34,542 nt of DNA from the NCBI GenBank assembly GCA_964491605.1, contig CAZBGY010000017.1:1-34542 (forward strand), written 5' to 3'. The notes beneath the pieces are model-generated. The model saw only the letters and a program-made list of their open reading frames with translations. It searched no databases and was not told the origin of the DNA. A program made the translations under genes and the position numbers. This document shows, in pieces, positions 1-9,119 of the stretch (the first letter of the stretch is position 1; each line of letters opens with the position of its first letter). The stretch is from DRYS01 sp964491605. GTDB taxonomy: Archaea; Thermoproteota; CALKCG01; B24; DRYS01.

Positions 1-891
<891 letters not shown>

Positions 892-1087
892 TACGGCCGC
901 TTGCGGCAGGGTTCTTCTACTGCTAAGTTTCCCTCTCCTTCTTCAGGCCTAACTATCGATTTTCAGTTAGGCCTACATTACTGTACCCGTAACCGGAGGT
1001 TCAACCTCTCATCCTCTGGGGTTCACCCGTCAACGTAGAGGTCGACCGCCGCCGGGTTGTTACGGGTGGAGTCCTGTAGACTCCGTC
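892..1087 (-). other. 16S rRNA leader with strong hairpins
   Basis: This is the stretch between the predicted rRNA transcription start (about 1085) and the mature 16S 5' end. It holds a perfect 10-bp inverted repeat (AGGCCTAACT at 945-954 and AGTTAGGCCT at 965-974, 10-nt loop), a 6-bp hairpin at 1068-1084 (GGAGTC/GACTCC, 5-nt loop) and a short GAGGTT/AACCTC pairing near 994-1006. Archaeal pre-rRNA leaders pair with trailer sequences and carry processing helices. The trailer is outside the window, so the long processing stem cannot be tested. No open reading frame of interest is seen. Confidence 0.55.
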
Positions 1088-1108
1088 TATTGTTTATGAT
1101 CAGCTGTG

Positions 1109-1126
1109 TGATATAAGGGTTTCTAT
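1109..1126 (-). promoter_or_regulatory. rRNA promoter: BRE + TATA box
   Basis: Read on the minus strand, AGAAACCCTTATATCAC gives a purine-rich BRE-like element followed directly by a TATA box (CTTATAT, 1111-1117). A start about 25 bp downstream would fall near 1085, leaving a leader of about 195 nt. It is the best TATA-like element between the EamA gene and the 16S gene. The call rests on motif and position only. Confidence 0.5.
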
Positions 1127-1157
1127 ACTCCTCTAATATGGTTTAATCCATCTCCTA

Positions 1158-2012
1158 CTATCTCTTAGTGGTTAAAGCTAGGGAGATTATAATCGCCGCG
1201 GAGCCTGCCAACCGTCTCAACGTAAAGTATTCGCCTATAGCTATGTATGCGAATATAGCTGCGAATATAGGTTCCATCATGTATATTATGGAGGCTTCTA
1301 CGCTTCCTATAGCCTTCTGCCCGTAAAGCTGTAGAGCGTTAGCTATTACCGTGCATACCAATGCTAGGTAGACTATGTATGGGAGGGAGGCGGATATCAG
1401 GTATAAGCTTGGGGGAGGTTGTAGGAGGATTAAGGGTATGGATCCGGCTGATGATAGGGTTATCTCGAGGAATAGTAGGTTTGACGGATTAAATCTTCTG
1501 GACGATATACCTACGTAGACTATCTGTAGAGCCCATATAAACGCCGCCCCGAGTACTATGATATCCCCAAGGTTGAACACTATAGTATCCGTAGATGATA
1601 GTAAGTATACGCCTAGGATTGCTAAGCATACAGCCGATACTATCCTAGAATCTAGAGGGCTTCTACCATAACGTACCTCGATCAAGTATACGAATATCAC
1701 GTTTAGACTGGTTATGAAGGCAGCGTTCGAGGCAGATGTGTAGCTCATACCTAAACCCTGTAGAGCGATACCTAAGAGGAATAATGTGGATAGAGTGAAG
1801 CCAGGTTTCAGACATTTCCGAAGGGTACTGAAATTCATCCTGATTAGGGCATATAGGAGCATAGGTATAGATGCTATAGTGAGACGTAAGGCTATATAGT
1901 ATGCGTATCCTATAGCTTCCACAGCTATTTTAGTTGAAGGGAAGCTTGTAGCCCATACTATAGTTAAAGCTAGCAGTAGGATCCTACCCATAAACGTAGA
2001 GCGAACAAACAA
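1158..2012 (-). CDS. EamA/DMT-family membrane transporter
   Basis: The 284-aa protein consists almost entirely of hydrophobic segments, about ten predicted membrane helices arranged as two EamA repeats (roughly residues 8-135 and 145-280). The first helix begins with an ILLLALTIVWATSFPSTK-like stretch. Drug/metabolite transporters of this fold export or import small metabolites, and the substrate cannot be read from sequence. The longest frame starts with TTG at 2012. An in-frame ATG at 1991 (residue 8) is an alternative, and neither has a clear Shine-Dalgarno. It is divergent from the hydrogenase operon and directly upstream of the rRNA promoter on the same strand. A second paralogue lies at 4820-5773, on the other side of the hydrogenase genes. 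Confidence 0.85.
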   Translation of the reverse strand: MFVRSTFMGRILLLALTIVWATSFPSTKIAVEAIGYAYYIALRLTIASIPMLLYALIRMNFSTLRKCLKPGFTLSTLFLLGIALQGLGMSYTSASNAAFITSLNVIFVYLIEVRYGRSPLDSRIVSAVCLAILGVYLLSSTDTIVFNLGDIIVLGAAFIWALQIVYVGISSRRFNPSNLLFLEITLSSAGSIPLILLQPPPSLYLISASLPYIVYLALVCTVIANALQLYGQKAIGSVEASIIYMMEPIFAAIFAYIAIGEYFTLRRLAGSAAIIISLALTTKR

Positions 2013-2285
2013 AACCTAGCACCCCATACACATTCAAATACCTCTCCCAAACTCTACGGGAAAAACTTCTAGCTACCATCCCAAATTTACGTTGTATACG
2101 TATATCTTTGAAGCGATTCTTCAAAAATCGTAGGATTTCATCACCCCTCAGATACCTTTAGGTGTAGGAGCGTATGATATCTACCCTACTGAAGCTAGGT
2201 TTCCTCGATTACCTACGGATTGTTAGGATTAAGCATTTATCTATCTGGTAAATCTCACTAAAGTTTACGTCTGGAGTTGCCCGTA
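2013..2285. promoter_or_regulatory. Divergent intergenic region with hairpin and hydrogenase promoter
   Basis: This 270-bp stretch lies between a transporter (leftward) and the hydrogenase operon (rightward). At 2107-2125 there is a perfect 7-bp inverted repeat, TTTGAAG/CTTCAAA with a 5-nt loop, which could be an operator or hairpin. A TATA-like ATTTATC at 2235-2241 would place a start near 2264, giving a short leader that contains GGAG at 2273-2276. I see no gene in it. Confidence 0.4.
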
Positions 2286-2714
2286 TTGGAGCGTATAGTT
2301 AGGTGGGCTAGAGCTAGATCACCGTGGATACTACACCTTAATACCGGTGGATGTAATGGATGCGATATAGAGGTGGTCGCAGCTCTAACCCCTAGATACG
2401 ATGTTGAAAGGTTCGGTATACTCCTTAGAGGAAGCCCTAGACATGCAGATATCATAGTCGTAACAGGTCCTATAACCGTGCAGATGAGGGAGCGTGTGAA
2501 GCGTATATACGACCAGACCCCTGAACCTAAATTCGTAGTAGCTGTAGGTCAATGCGCATGCTCAGGCGGGGTTTTCAGGAACTGCTACAGCGTAATAGGC
2601 GGTGTCGATAAAGTGATACCTGTAGATGCGTATATACCTGGATGCCCACCTAAACCGGAAGCCATAATATACGGTATAGCTCAGCTTATAGAGAGGATAG
2701 CTGGGGGAAGATAG
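2286..2714 (+). CDS. [NiFe] group-4 hydrogenase small subunit (NuoB-like)
   Basis: This small electron-transfer subunit carries the proximal [4Fe-4S] cluster of Ech/Mbh/Hyc-type hydrogenases. The N-terminal NTGGCNGCDIE motif gives two ligand cysteines (residues 23 and 26). The other two are C90 in GQCACSGG and C120 in PGCPP. The CxxC spacing is that of hydrogenases rather than the adjacent cysteines of complex I NuoB. The 142-aa size suits EchC/MbhJ. I chose the TTG at 2286 because GGAG at 2273-2276 then has 9-nt spacing; the frame also opens at a TTG at 2277, directly against the GGAG. The stop is followed 1 nt later by the large-subunit TTG, so the genes are tightly coupled. It is first in a three-gene operon. 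Confidence 0.9.
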   Translation: MERIVRWARARSPWILHLNTGGCNGCDIEVVAALTPRYDVERFGILLRGSPRHADIIVVTGPITVQMRERVKRIYDQTPEPKFVVAVGQCACSGGVFRNCYSVIGGVDKVIPVDAYIPGCPPKPEAIIYGIAQLIERIAGGR

Positions 2715-2715
2715 C

Positions 2716-4425
2716 TTGGATATACCGGTCGAAGTAGATATTCTGAGGAATAGGCTTGGGGATAGGCTTATCGAATACGGATCGATTAAACCTAGGAGGA
2801 TCTACGTGAAGATCGATAGAGGCGCTGTTAAGGATGCTATAAGCCTACTAGCATCGCAGGGGTATACGCATGTATCGGCTATAACGGGCTTGGATACCGG
2901 TAAAGGATTGGAGGTTTTATACCATCTAGACCGTACAGGATCTTTATTAACTGTTAGAGTAGACGTCCCATACGATGACCCTAAGCTCCCTAGTATAACG
3001 GATATAGTACCTGGAGCCGTACTCTACGAGGGTGAGGTTAGAGATCTACTTGGAGTAGTATTCGAGGGTAATCCGTATCCGAGGCCTGTAGTACTACCCG
3101 ATGGATGGCCTGAAGACTTCCATCCTTTAAGGAAGATCTACAGCGTCGATGATGTTAGGAAGACTATAGCTGATAGGGGAGTTGGAGTTCCGCAGATAGA
3201 AGTCGAGGAAGGTGGAGGAGCGATATACGTACCGATAGGTCCTCAGCATCCAGCTTTAAAAGAGCCTATAGGATTAAGGTTTGTAGTCGAAGGCGAGTAT
3301 ATAGTTAAGGTGAAAGCTAGGATAGGGTATAATCATAGGGGTATAGAGAAGGCTATGGAGAATCAGACGTATATACAGAATCTGATGCTAGCCGAACGTA
3401 TCTGTGGTATTTGTAGCGTAGCTCATACACAGTGCTACGTTTTAGCAGTGGAATCCGCTCTAGATCTAGATGTACCAGAGAGAGCTAGGTACATAAGGGT
3501 TATTATGAACGAGCTTAACAGGATACACAGCCATATGCTCTGGATGGGTGTAGCTGGGCATGAAGTAGGCTTCGATACGGTCTTGATGTACACATGGCGT
3601 GATAGAGAGTATGTACTAGATCTACTCGAAGCTATAAGCGGTAATAGGGTTACGTACTCTATAAACGTAATCGGAGGAGTTAGAAGGGATATACCGGATG
3701 AGATGAAGGATAGGGTGATGAAGACTATGGATTATATAGAGGGAAGGGCTAAGCTATATATGGATCTACTATTAAAGGATCCGAGCTTCACCCGTAGAAC
3801 GGTGGGTGTCGGGAAGGCATCTACCAGGGATGCTTTAACCCTATGCGCCGTAGGCCCTACCGCTAGAGCATTCAACGTAAAGAAGGATATACGTAAGGAT
3901 GATCCATACGAAGTCTATGGAGATATACCATTCGAAATCGTAGTCGTCGATAACTGCGATGTAGCTGGTACATTCATAGTTAGAGCGAAGGAGATCCTCG
4001 AGAGCGTAAATATCATCAGGTATGCTTTAGAACATATGCCAGGCGGAGATTACAGGGTTAAAGCTCCTAGAAGGGTACCACAGATCGAAGCAATAGCTAG
4101 AGTTGAAGCTCCTAGAGGAGAACTACTACACTATCTTAAAGGTAGCGGCGGAGAACAGCCGGATAGATATAAGGTTAGAACCCCAACCCTAGCCAACATA
4201 CCGTTCGTAGCTAAGATGCTTGAAGGATGTAACGTAGCGGATATACCTATAGCCTTCGCGGCTATAGATCCATGCATGGCATGCGAGGATAGGATGGAGT
4301 TTATCGATGAATCTAAAGGTGTAACGTGGATATGGAGCTTAGAAGATCTTAGAGCTTATAGAAAGCTTAAAGAGAAGGGATCTGTATCGAAGCCTCTAGA
4401 GTATATCGATAGATATGGGGGGTAG
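2716..4425 (+). CDS. [NiFe] group-4 hydrogenase large subunit, NuoC-NuoD fusion (HycE-like)
   Basis: The 569-aa protein has a NuoC/30-kDa-type domain (about residues 1-150) fused to a NuoD/49-kDa-type catalytic domain (about 165-569), the architecture of HycE/HyfG. Both nickel-binding motifs are intact: RICGIC with C230 and C233, and DPCMAC with C520 and C523, so it should be a true hydrogenase rather than a complex I subunit that has lost the metal site. A 43-residue tail follows the DPCxxCxxR motif; group-4 enzymes often have such a tail, sometimes removed by a maturation protease, and no protease gene is in the window. The TTG start has GGGGGAAG 5 nt upstream. The ferredoxin subunit follows 5 nt downstream. 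It likely couples H2 to ferredoxin. Confidence 0.92.
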   Translation: MDIPVEVDILRNRLGDRLIEYGSIKPRRIYVKIDRGAVKDAISLLASQGYTHVSAITGLDTGKGLEVLYHLDRTGSLLTVRVDVPYDDPKLPSITDIVPGAVLYEGEVRDLLGVVFEGNPYPRPVVLPDGWPEDFHPLRKIYSVDDVRKTIADRGVGVPQIEVEEGGGAIYVPIGPQHPALKEPIGLRFVVEGEYIVKVKARIGYNHRGIEKAMENQTYIQNLMLAERICGICSVAHTQCYVLAVESALDLDVPERARYIRVIMNELNRIHSHMLWMGVAGHEVGFDTVLMYTWRDREYVLDLLEAISGNRVTYSINVIGGVRRDIPDEMKDRVMKTMDYIEGRAKLYMDLLLKDPSFTRRTVGVGKASTRDALTLCAVGPTARAFNVKKDIRKDDPYEVYGDIPFEIVVVDNCDVAGTFIVRAKEILESVNIIRYALEHMPGGDYRVKAPRRVPQIEAIARVEAPRGELLHYLKGSGGEQPDRYKVRTPTLANIPFVAKMLEGCNVADIPIAFAAIDPCMACEDRMEFIDESKGVTWIWSLEDLRAYRKLKEKGSVSKPLEYIDRYGG

Positions 4426-4430
4426 GATGG

Positions 4431-4790
4431 ATGTCGCTTGAACCCGAATTATTGAAGCATGCGTTCAAGAAACCTTTCACGCTACTATACCCGTTCGAGA
4501 GGAGGGAGACTCCTAAAGGGTTCCGTGGACGCATACAGTATGATATGGCTAAATGTATCGGTTGCGGTCTATGTGCTAGGGATTGCCCTTCGGGAGCTAT
4601 AGAGATGATAGGTAGGGGGAAAACGGCTGAGTTTAAGGTGCACCTCTATATGTGCACGTTCTGCGGTCAATGCGTAGATAGCTGCCCTGTAGATGCGATA
4701 AGCTTCACCAACGAATACGAATACGCATCTCCAGATAAATCTAAGCTTATATTCGAGTTTAAGAGAACACTTGAAACGAAGAAATCGTAG
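4431..4790 (+). CDS. 2x[4Fe-4S] ferredoxin subunit of group-4 hydrogenase (NuoI/HycF-like)
   Basis: The 119-aa protein has two complete cluster motifs, C42-C45-C48-C52 and C75-C78-C81-C85, each ending CP, separated by a loop of the NuoI type. The N-terminal 35 residues with a KKPFTLLYP-like segment resemble the NuoI/HycF lead-in that docks on the rest of the complex. It passes electrons between soluble ferredoxin and the small-subunit cluster. It is the last gene of the operon. The next gene downstream (EamA) is convergent, so the expected membrane subunits (NuoH-like and antiporter-like) do not follow here. Confidence 0.9.
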   Translation: MSLEPELLKHAFKKPFTLLYPFERRETPKGFRGRIQYDMAKCIGCGLCARDCPSGAIEMIGRGKTAEFKVHLYMCTFCGQCVDSCPVDAISFTNEYEYASPDKSKLIFEFKRTLETKKS

Positions 4791-4819
4791 CTTAATTTAA
4801 ATATCCCCTAGAAAAATAC

Positions 4820-5773
4820 CTAGTTTTCGTTATACTGCATCCTTTGACGCGGCATCCATTCTTTAAAGATTCCGTGTAACAGTTTCGACCCGCTTTCAGA
4901 CTTGCCGTAGTTATAGTTTACTAAGTAGACTCCCCCCAAGATTAGTACGGATCCGATTATAGTTCTTAGGTTTATCTCCTCTCCTAGCATTAGATGGCTG
5001 GATATCATAGCTATCAACGGTACTATGAGGCTTGAACTGGAAAGTACGGATGCATCCATCCTTCCTAGTAGTATAAGCCATATAGTAGCTCCAACCCCGA
5101 CGGCTATAGGTCCTGAGTATACTAGGATAGATATGTATTCTAGGCTGATTATCGATGGAGGTTCGATTGATAAGCTTACGGCGTAGAGTATGATCGATGA
5201 GATCGATGTCTGGACGAAATTCGTTAATAACGGATCCATCCACCTCAGCTTAAGCTTATAGTATATCGTACTAACAGCCCATAGGAATGCTCCGAATAGT
5301 AGTAGAAGCGAAGCAGACGATACTGTTAGGGTATGACCACCGGCTAACAGTATAGCTACGCCTAGAAAACCTATTAACGTACCGATAAGCCTTGATAGCA
5401 ATAACTTCTCCCCTAGGAATATTACCGCTAATACGAAGACTATCATAGGCTGGGTATAGGTTAATACAGCGCTTAAACCCCCACCCTGATAATTCAAGCC
5501 TAACCCCGATAGAGCGAACTGCATGGATACTATAAGACTATATACTATCAGAGATGCAGTCGAGCCATCTACAGCGAATCTGGATTCACCGCTCCTCCCG
5601 CTACGTATATAACGATACGCTAGTATTATAGGTGATGATAGAGCGAGCCTATCTGCCGTAAACCTTAACGGGTATGCATATTTAAGTCCTAGTTTCATTA
5701 TAGGCCAGTTTAAGCTCCACGTTAACGTCATCAATACGAATAACGCTAGATCTCTATACCGTCTATCCCTCAT
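4820..5773 (-). CDS. EamA/DMT-family membrane transporter (second copy)
   Basis: The 317-aa polytopic protein has about ten hydrophobic helices in two EamA repeats (roughly residues 8-145 and 155-290) and a polar C-terminal tail of about 30 residues. The N terminus after MRDRRYRDL runs into a LMTLTWSLNWPIMKLGLK helix typical of the family. The start is ATG. It converges on the hydrogenase operon with only 29 bp between stops and is divergent from a winged-helix regulator 60 bp away, which makes that regulator a candidate controller. The substrate is unknown. Confidence 0.85.
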   Translation of the reverse strand: MRDRRYRDLALFVLMTLTWSLNWPIMKLGLKYAYPLRFTADRLALSSPIILAYRYIRSGRSGESRFAVDGSTASLIVYSLIVSMQFALSGLGLNYQGGGLSAVLTYTQPMIVFVLAVIFLGEKLLLSRLIGTLIGFLGVAILLAGGHTLTVSSASLLLLFGAFLWAVSTIYYKLKLRWMDPLLTNFVQTSISSIILYAVSLSIEPPSIISLEYISILVYSGPIAVGVGATIWLILLGRMDASVLSSSSLIVPLIAMISSHLMLGEEINLRTIIGSVLILGGVYLVNYNYGKSESGSKLLHGIFKEWMPRQRMQYNEN

Positions 5774-5833
5774 AACATAGCGGGTTGATTAGAGAGCTCT
5801 AGGTAATAAGGGTTAAGAATCCTAGTTTTAAGG

Positions 5834-6370
5834 ATGTATTTTCGTAAAGTAATATTTTTCAATCGTGAGATGCCAGATCTCTATTGTATAGTTATGGAGA
5901 TATGGCCCTACATACTACCGCTACCAGTGGATAGGAGTAGACAGGTAGAGTTTCTGATGACTGTTCTAGGCTCCCACGTATCGATGGATATACTCAGATG
6001 TATAGGCTCTAAGGGTGTAATCTACCAGAAGGAGCTCATATCCGAGCTTCCATACTCGAATAAGACGGTTATATCGAAATTGAGGAAGCTCGTAGAGTTA
6101 GGAGTTCTAGCAGAGGGTATGGAGAAGAAGGTGGAGGATGGTAGGGTTAGATGGGTTAAACGCTATGAAGCTACAGATATAGGTAGATGGATAATATATC
6201 TGCTCATACCACCTCAGAGTATGAATAGGGAGGAGGTAATGGATGTTGTTAAGATGCTCTTAAAGCTATACATAGATAGTTTATCGAAGCTATGTAGGAA
6301 TTACGGTATAGAGAAGAAGATTATACTCAGTATAATATCTGAATACGTTGGGAGATTAGACGAATCTTAA
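5834..6370 (+). CDS. Winged-helix (ArsR-like) transcriptional regulator
   Basis: In this 178-aa protein residues about 40-120 form a winged helix. A helix with VLGSHVSMDILRCI is followed by a turn, a recognition helix (ELISELPYSNKTVISKLRKLVELGVL) and a wing with KKVEDGRVRWVKRYEATDIG. The C-terminal 55 residues are helical and may dimerise. No metal or ligand site is evident. The frame opens at ATG 5834, but TTTTAAGG at 5826-5833 looks like a TATA box. If so, transcription would begin near 5855 and an ATG at 5870 or 5894 would be the real start. Its 3' end overlaps the convergent aCPSF1 gene by 15 bp. Confidence 0.7.
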   Translation: MYFRKVIFFNREMPDLYCIVMEIWPYILPLPVDRSRQVEFLMTVLGSHVSMDILRCIGSKGVIYQKELISELPYSNKTVISKLRKLVELGVLAEGMEKKVEDGRVRWVKRYEATDIGRWIIYLLIPPQSMNREEVMDVVKMLLKLYIDSLSKLCRNYGIEKKIILSIISEYVGRLDES

Positions 6371-8299
6371 AGCTTCGAGGTTAACCGGGGAGGATGCTTC
6401 GATTTTAAACATTCTATTTATCGTGGAAGCTATACTTAGAGTTTTAGATTCCTCTCCGTGGCATACCACTATCCTCTTAGGTTTAGGCTTCATACTCCCT
6501 GCATATCTTAGAAGCTGCCTCCTATCCGAGTGACCGCTGAATCCCTCGATCGATAAGACCTCCATCTTAACCTGGTATAACTCCATCCTACCATACTCAT
6601 CGGGTAGGGTTACCTCCCTCAACCCATTCTTCAGTTTACGTCCAAGAGTCCCTTCAACCTGGTAGCTAACGAATAATAGCGTATTCCTAGGATCTTCGCA
6701 TAGATTCTTAAAGTATTCTATGACGGGGCCACCCTCCATCATACCGGATGTAGCGATTATTATAGATGGTCTGTTAGGCTCTAAAGCCTCATCTCTACCG
6801 CTAGCATCGTTGACTACTATAAACCATTCGGATTTAAAGGGATTAACGTTTTCGTGTAGTATCTTATCCCTTATATCTCTGGATAGATATTCGGGGTAGG
6901 CTGTATGTATACCCGTGGCTTCGTTCACCATACCCTCTATATAGACTGGGATCTTCTCAAGTTTACCGTTCTCCATATACTCGTTGATAACCATCAATAT
7001 CTCTTGAGCTCTACCTATAGCCGGGGTCGGTATCAAGATCTTACCACCCTTCTCTACACATGAATTCACTATGTTTACGAAGCTTGCTTCAACCTCCGCT
7101 CTAGGAGCCATTATATCCTTAGGTGCACCATATGTAGACTCCATTATCAGAGCTTCAGCTCTAGGGAAGCTTGCATGAGCAGGTTCGAAGAGCATAGTCT
7201 TACCATATTTGAAATCCCCTGTATAGACTATATTGAATAAGCCTTCACCGATATGAAGATGAACTATCGATGAACCTAATATATGCCCCGCATTCCATAA
7301 GGTAAGCTTGATATCTGGAGCTATATCTACTACATACCCGTATCTGATGGGGATCGTGTGAACTACCATACTCCTAACATCTTTCTGATCATATGGAGGT
7401 ATATACCCATTCTTAGTCATAACATCTAAGAAATCGAGTTGTACAAGCGTCATTATAGGTAGCGTAGGTTCACTACAGTACACCGGTCCATCGTAGCCAT
7501 ACTTGTATAGGAATGGTATAGCTCCGCAGTGATCTAGATGTCCGTGGGAAACTACGACAGCATCCAGATCAGATGGATCTAGCTCATCTACATCGAGCCT
7601 TGGAAACAGATCTGAGAATCTGGATGCACCTGGGTTTATACCGCAGTCAAGCATAACCTTACTCTCCTTAGTTTCTACGAGTATACAAGATCTACCTACC
7701 TCTCTAGAGCCTCCTAGAAACCTTACGATAACCTCGTTCTCTCCGAACGTTAAAGGTCTGAATATAGCTTCACCAAGCGATCTTAGGAAGCGCTCCCTCT
7801 CCTTACTCTCAGAGTAAAGTACCTGCCTAACCTGCGTGATAGTTCTTGAAGGTATCTGCGGGCTTCTTAGAACTCTAGGAATCCATTTGGTCTCCTGAAT
7901 TATATGGTTAAGGTTAGATCCATCCTTACCTACTGCTAGACCTACGTTTTTAGCTTCTATTATAACCTCACCTAGGGTCGGATCGAAAACTATGTTCGTT
8001 ACACCTGCTTCCTTCGGAAGTATGGATCTTATGATATGCTCTGCATCGGCTTCACTCTTACGTATCGATGGGTCGGATCTGACGACTATACGCTTCCTTA
8101 TATTGTTAACTATGGATGGCACGATGTACGGCTTATCTATGAGGAGTATTTCAGGCTTCTTAGCGTATAAAGCTATCTTAGCACCTTCAAACTGTATCCT
8201 AGTAACTTCTACATCGCTAGGTATGAACGTAGCTAAGGCCTCCGTAACCTTACTCAGTACGTTACTTGTAGTCTGCTGGCCTTTAAGAGCGGATGTCAA
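6356..8299 (-). CDS. aCPSF1: KH-domain beta-CASP ribonuclease (CPSF73-like)
   Basis: The 647-aa archaeal RNA 3'-end processing and transcription-termination nuclease is in the usual size range. The N terminus (about 1-145) holds two KH-type RNA-binding modules, the second with VGKDGS as its GxxG loop. The metallo-beta-lactamase core has the zinc motif SHGHLDH (H252, H254, D256, H257), then GHILGSS, YTGDFK and ESTYG. The beta-CASP domain has SGMMEGGP, and GHSDRR lies near the C terminus. The start is TTG and overlaps the upstream psmB stop (TTGA), indicating translational coupling. aCPSF1 next to a proteasome beta gene also occurs in other archaea, from memory of methanogen genomes. The last 15 bp overlap the opposing regulator gene. 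Confidence 0.95.
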   Translation of the reverse strand: MTSALKGQQTTSNVLSKVTEALATFIPSDVEVTRIQFEGAKIALYAKKPEILLIDKPYIVPSIVNNIRKRIVVRSDPSIRKSEADAEHIIRSILPKEAGVTNIVFDPTLGEVIIEAKNVGLAVGKDGSNLNHIIQETKWIPRVLRSPQIPSRTITQVRQVLYSESKERERFLRSLGEAIFRPLTFGENEVIVRFLGGSREVGRSCILVETKESKVMLDCGINPGASRFSDLFPRLDVDELDPSDLDAVVVSHGHLDHCGAIPFLYKYGYDGPVYCSEPTLPIMTLVQLDFLDVMTKNGYIPPYDQKDVRSMVVHTIPIRYGYVVDIAPDIKLTLWNAGHILGSSIVHLHIGEGLFNIVYTGDFKYGKTMLFEPAHASFPRAEALIMESTYGAPKDIMAPRAEVEASFVNIVNSCVEKGGKILIPTPAIGRAQEILMVINEYMENGKLEKIPVYIEGMVNEATGIHTAYPEYLSRDIRDKILHENVNPFKSEWFIVVNDASGRDEALEPNRPSIIIATSGMMEGGPVIEYFKNLCEDPRNTLLFVSYQVEGTLGRKLKNGLREVTLPDEYGRMELYQVKMEVLSIEGFSGHSDRRQLLRYAGSMKPKPKRIVVCHGEESKTLSIASTINRMFKIEASSPVNLEALRFV

Positions 8300-8961
8300 T
8301 CTAATTCACCGTGGATTCTAAACCCCAATGATTCTAGGAGACTCCTCTTCTCATCCTCTGTAAGTTCCCTATAGCCTTCAGTATCTATAATAGCTATATC
8401 GAAGCTATCACCGCTAGCGCTATCCCTCCTCATAGCTGATACTATCGCTTTAACAACTATCGGTAGAGCTTCCTTAACCGATAACCCCTCCTTGAACTCT
8501 GATTCAAGTATACCGAGAGCTATAGGTGAACCTGAACCTGTAGCTACATAGATCTCACGGGTTACACTTCCAAACGGATCTATCACGAATAGCTTAGCAC
8601 CTTCATCATCGTGACCACCTATTATAGCTTCGACTAGAAGCACATAGGGACGTTGACTGAATAGTATGTTCGATGCAAGCTTAGCTACAGAATCTACCGG
8701 AATCAATCTACCCATCCTAGCGAAGTATAATTTAGCGTTAACCCTAAGTAGCTCGACTATACTTTGACCGTAGCCTGCGATACCAGCGATAGTCATAGCT
8801 ACATGCCTATCTATCGGGTATAGTTTCCTACCCCTCTTATGAGCTATATAGGACCCCATAGTAACCCTAGTATCCGTAGCCATTATCACTCCATCACGAC
8901 ATACAAGACCTATCGTAGTAGTGCCTGTCTTCATATACTCGTATACGTTGATACGCCTCAT
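8296..8961 (-). CDS. psmB: Proteasome beta subunit
   Basis: This is the catalytic subunit of the archaeal 20S proteasome. The precursor has a short propeptide cleaved at KTG|TTTIG, exposing Thr14 of this 221-aa form as the nucleophile. ATDTRVTMG supplies the conserved Asp, and KRGRKLY the conserved Lys. GSGSPIALGILE and SGDSFDIAIID are further family signatures. I prefer the ATG at 8961 because GGTGG lies 8-9 nt upstream. The frame also opens at a TTG at 8997 (233 aa), which has no well-spaced site. The stop overlaps the aCPSF1 start. No alpha subunit or PAN ATPase is in the window. Confidence 0.95.
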   Translation of the reverse strand: MRRINVYEYMKTGTTTIGLVCRDGVIMATDTRVTMGSYIAHKRGRKLYPIDRHVAMTIAGIAGYGQSIVELLRVNAKLYFARMGRLIPVDSVAKLASNILFSQRPYVLLVEAIIGGHDDEGAKLFVIDPFGSVTREIYVATGSGSPIALGILESEFKEGLSVKEALPIVVKAIVSAMRRDSASGDSFDIAIIDTEGYRELTEDEKRSLLESLGFRIHGELD

Positions 8962-9084
8962 ACGCTCTACCACCCAGAATACATTATCTCTACGCAACCT
9001 ATCCAGGAGCTTAGAACCCCAAGCTATACATGAACGGAAAACCTCCTATTTTAATGTTTCCAAATTGTATACTCGTATGCGAGG

Positions 9085-9094
9085 ATTTAAAAGC
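9085..9094 (+). promoter_or_regulatory. TATA box of G1P dehydrogenase gene
   Basis: TTTAAAAG at 9086-9093 is centred about 30 bp before the ATG at 9120, so transcription should begin at or within a few bases of the start codon. No Shine-Dalgarno is present, which agrees with a leaderless message. Confidence 0.5.
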
Positions 9095-9119
9095 AGATGC
9101 ACTATAACATTGTACTGGA

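Noticed and set aside
2286..4790. Complex I (Nuo/Fpo) subunits rather than a hydrogenase
   Set aside because: Both NiFe-binding CxxC pairs of the large subunit are intact and the small subunit has the hydrogenase CxxC spacing.
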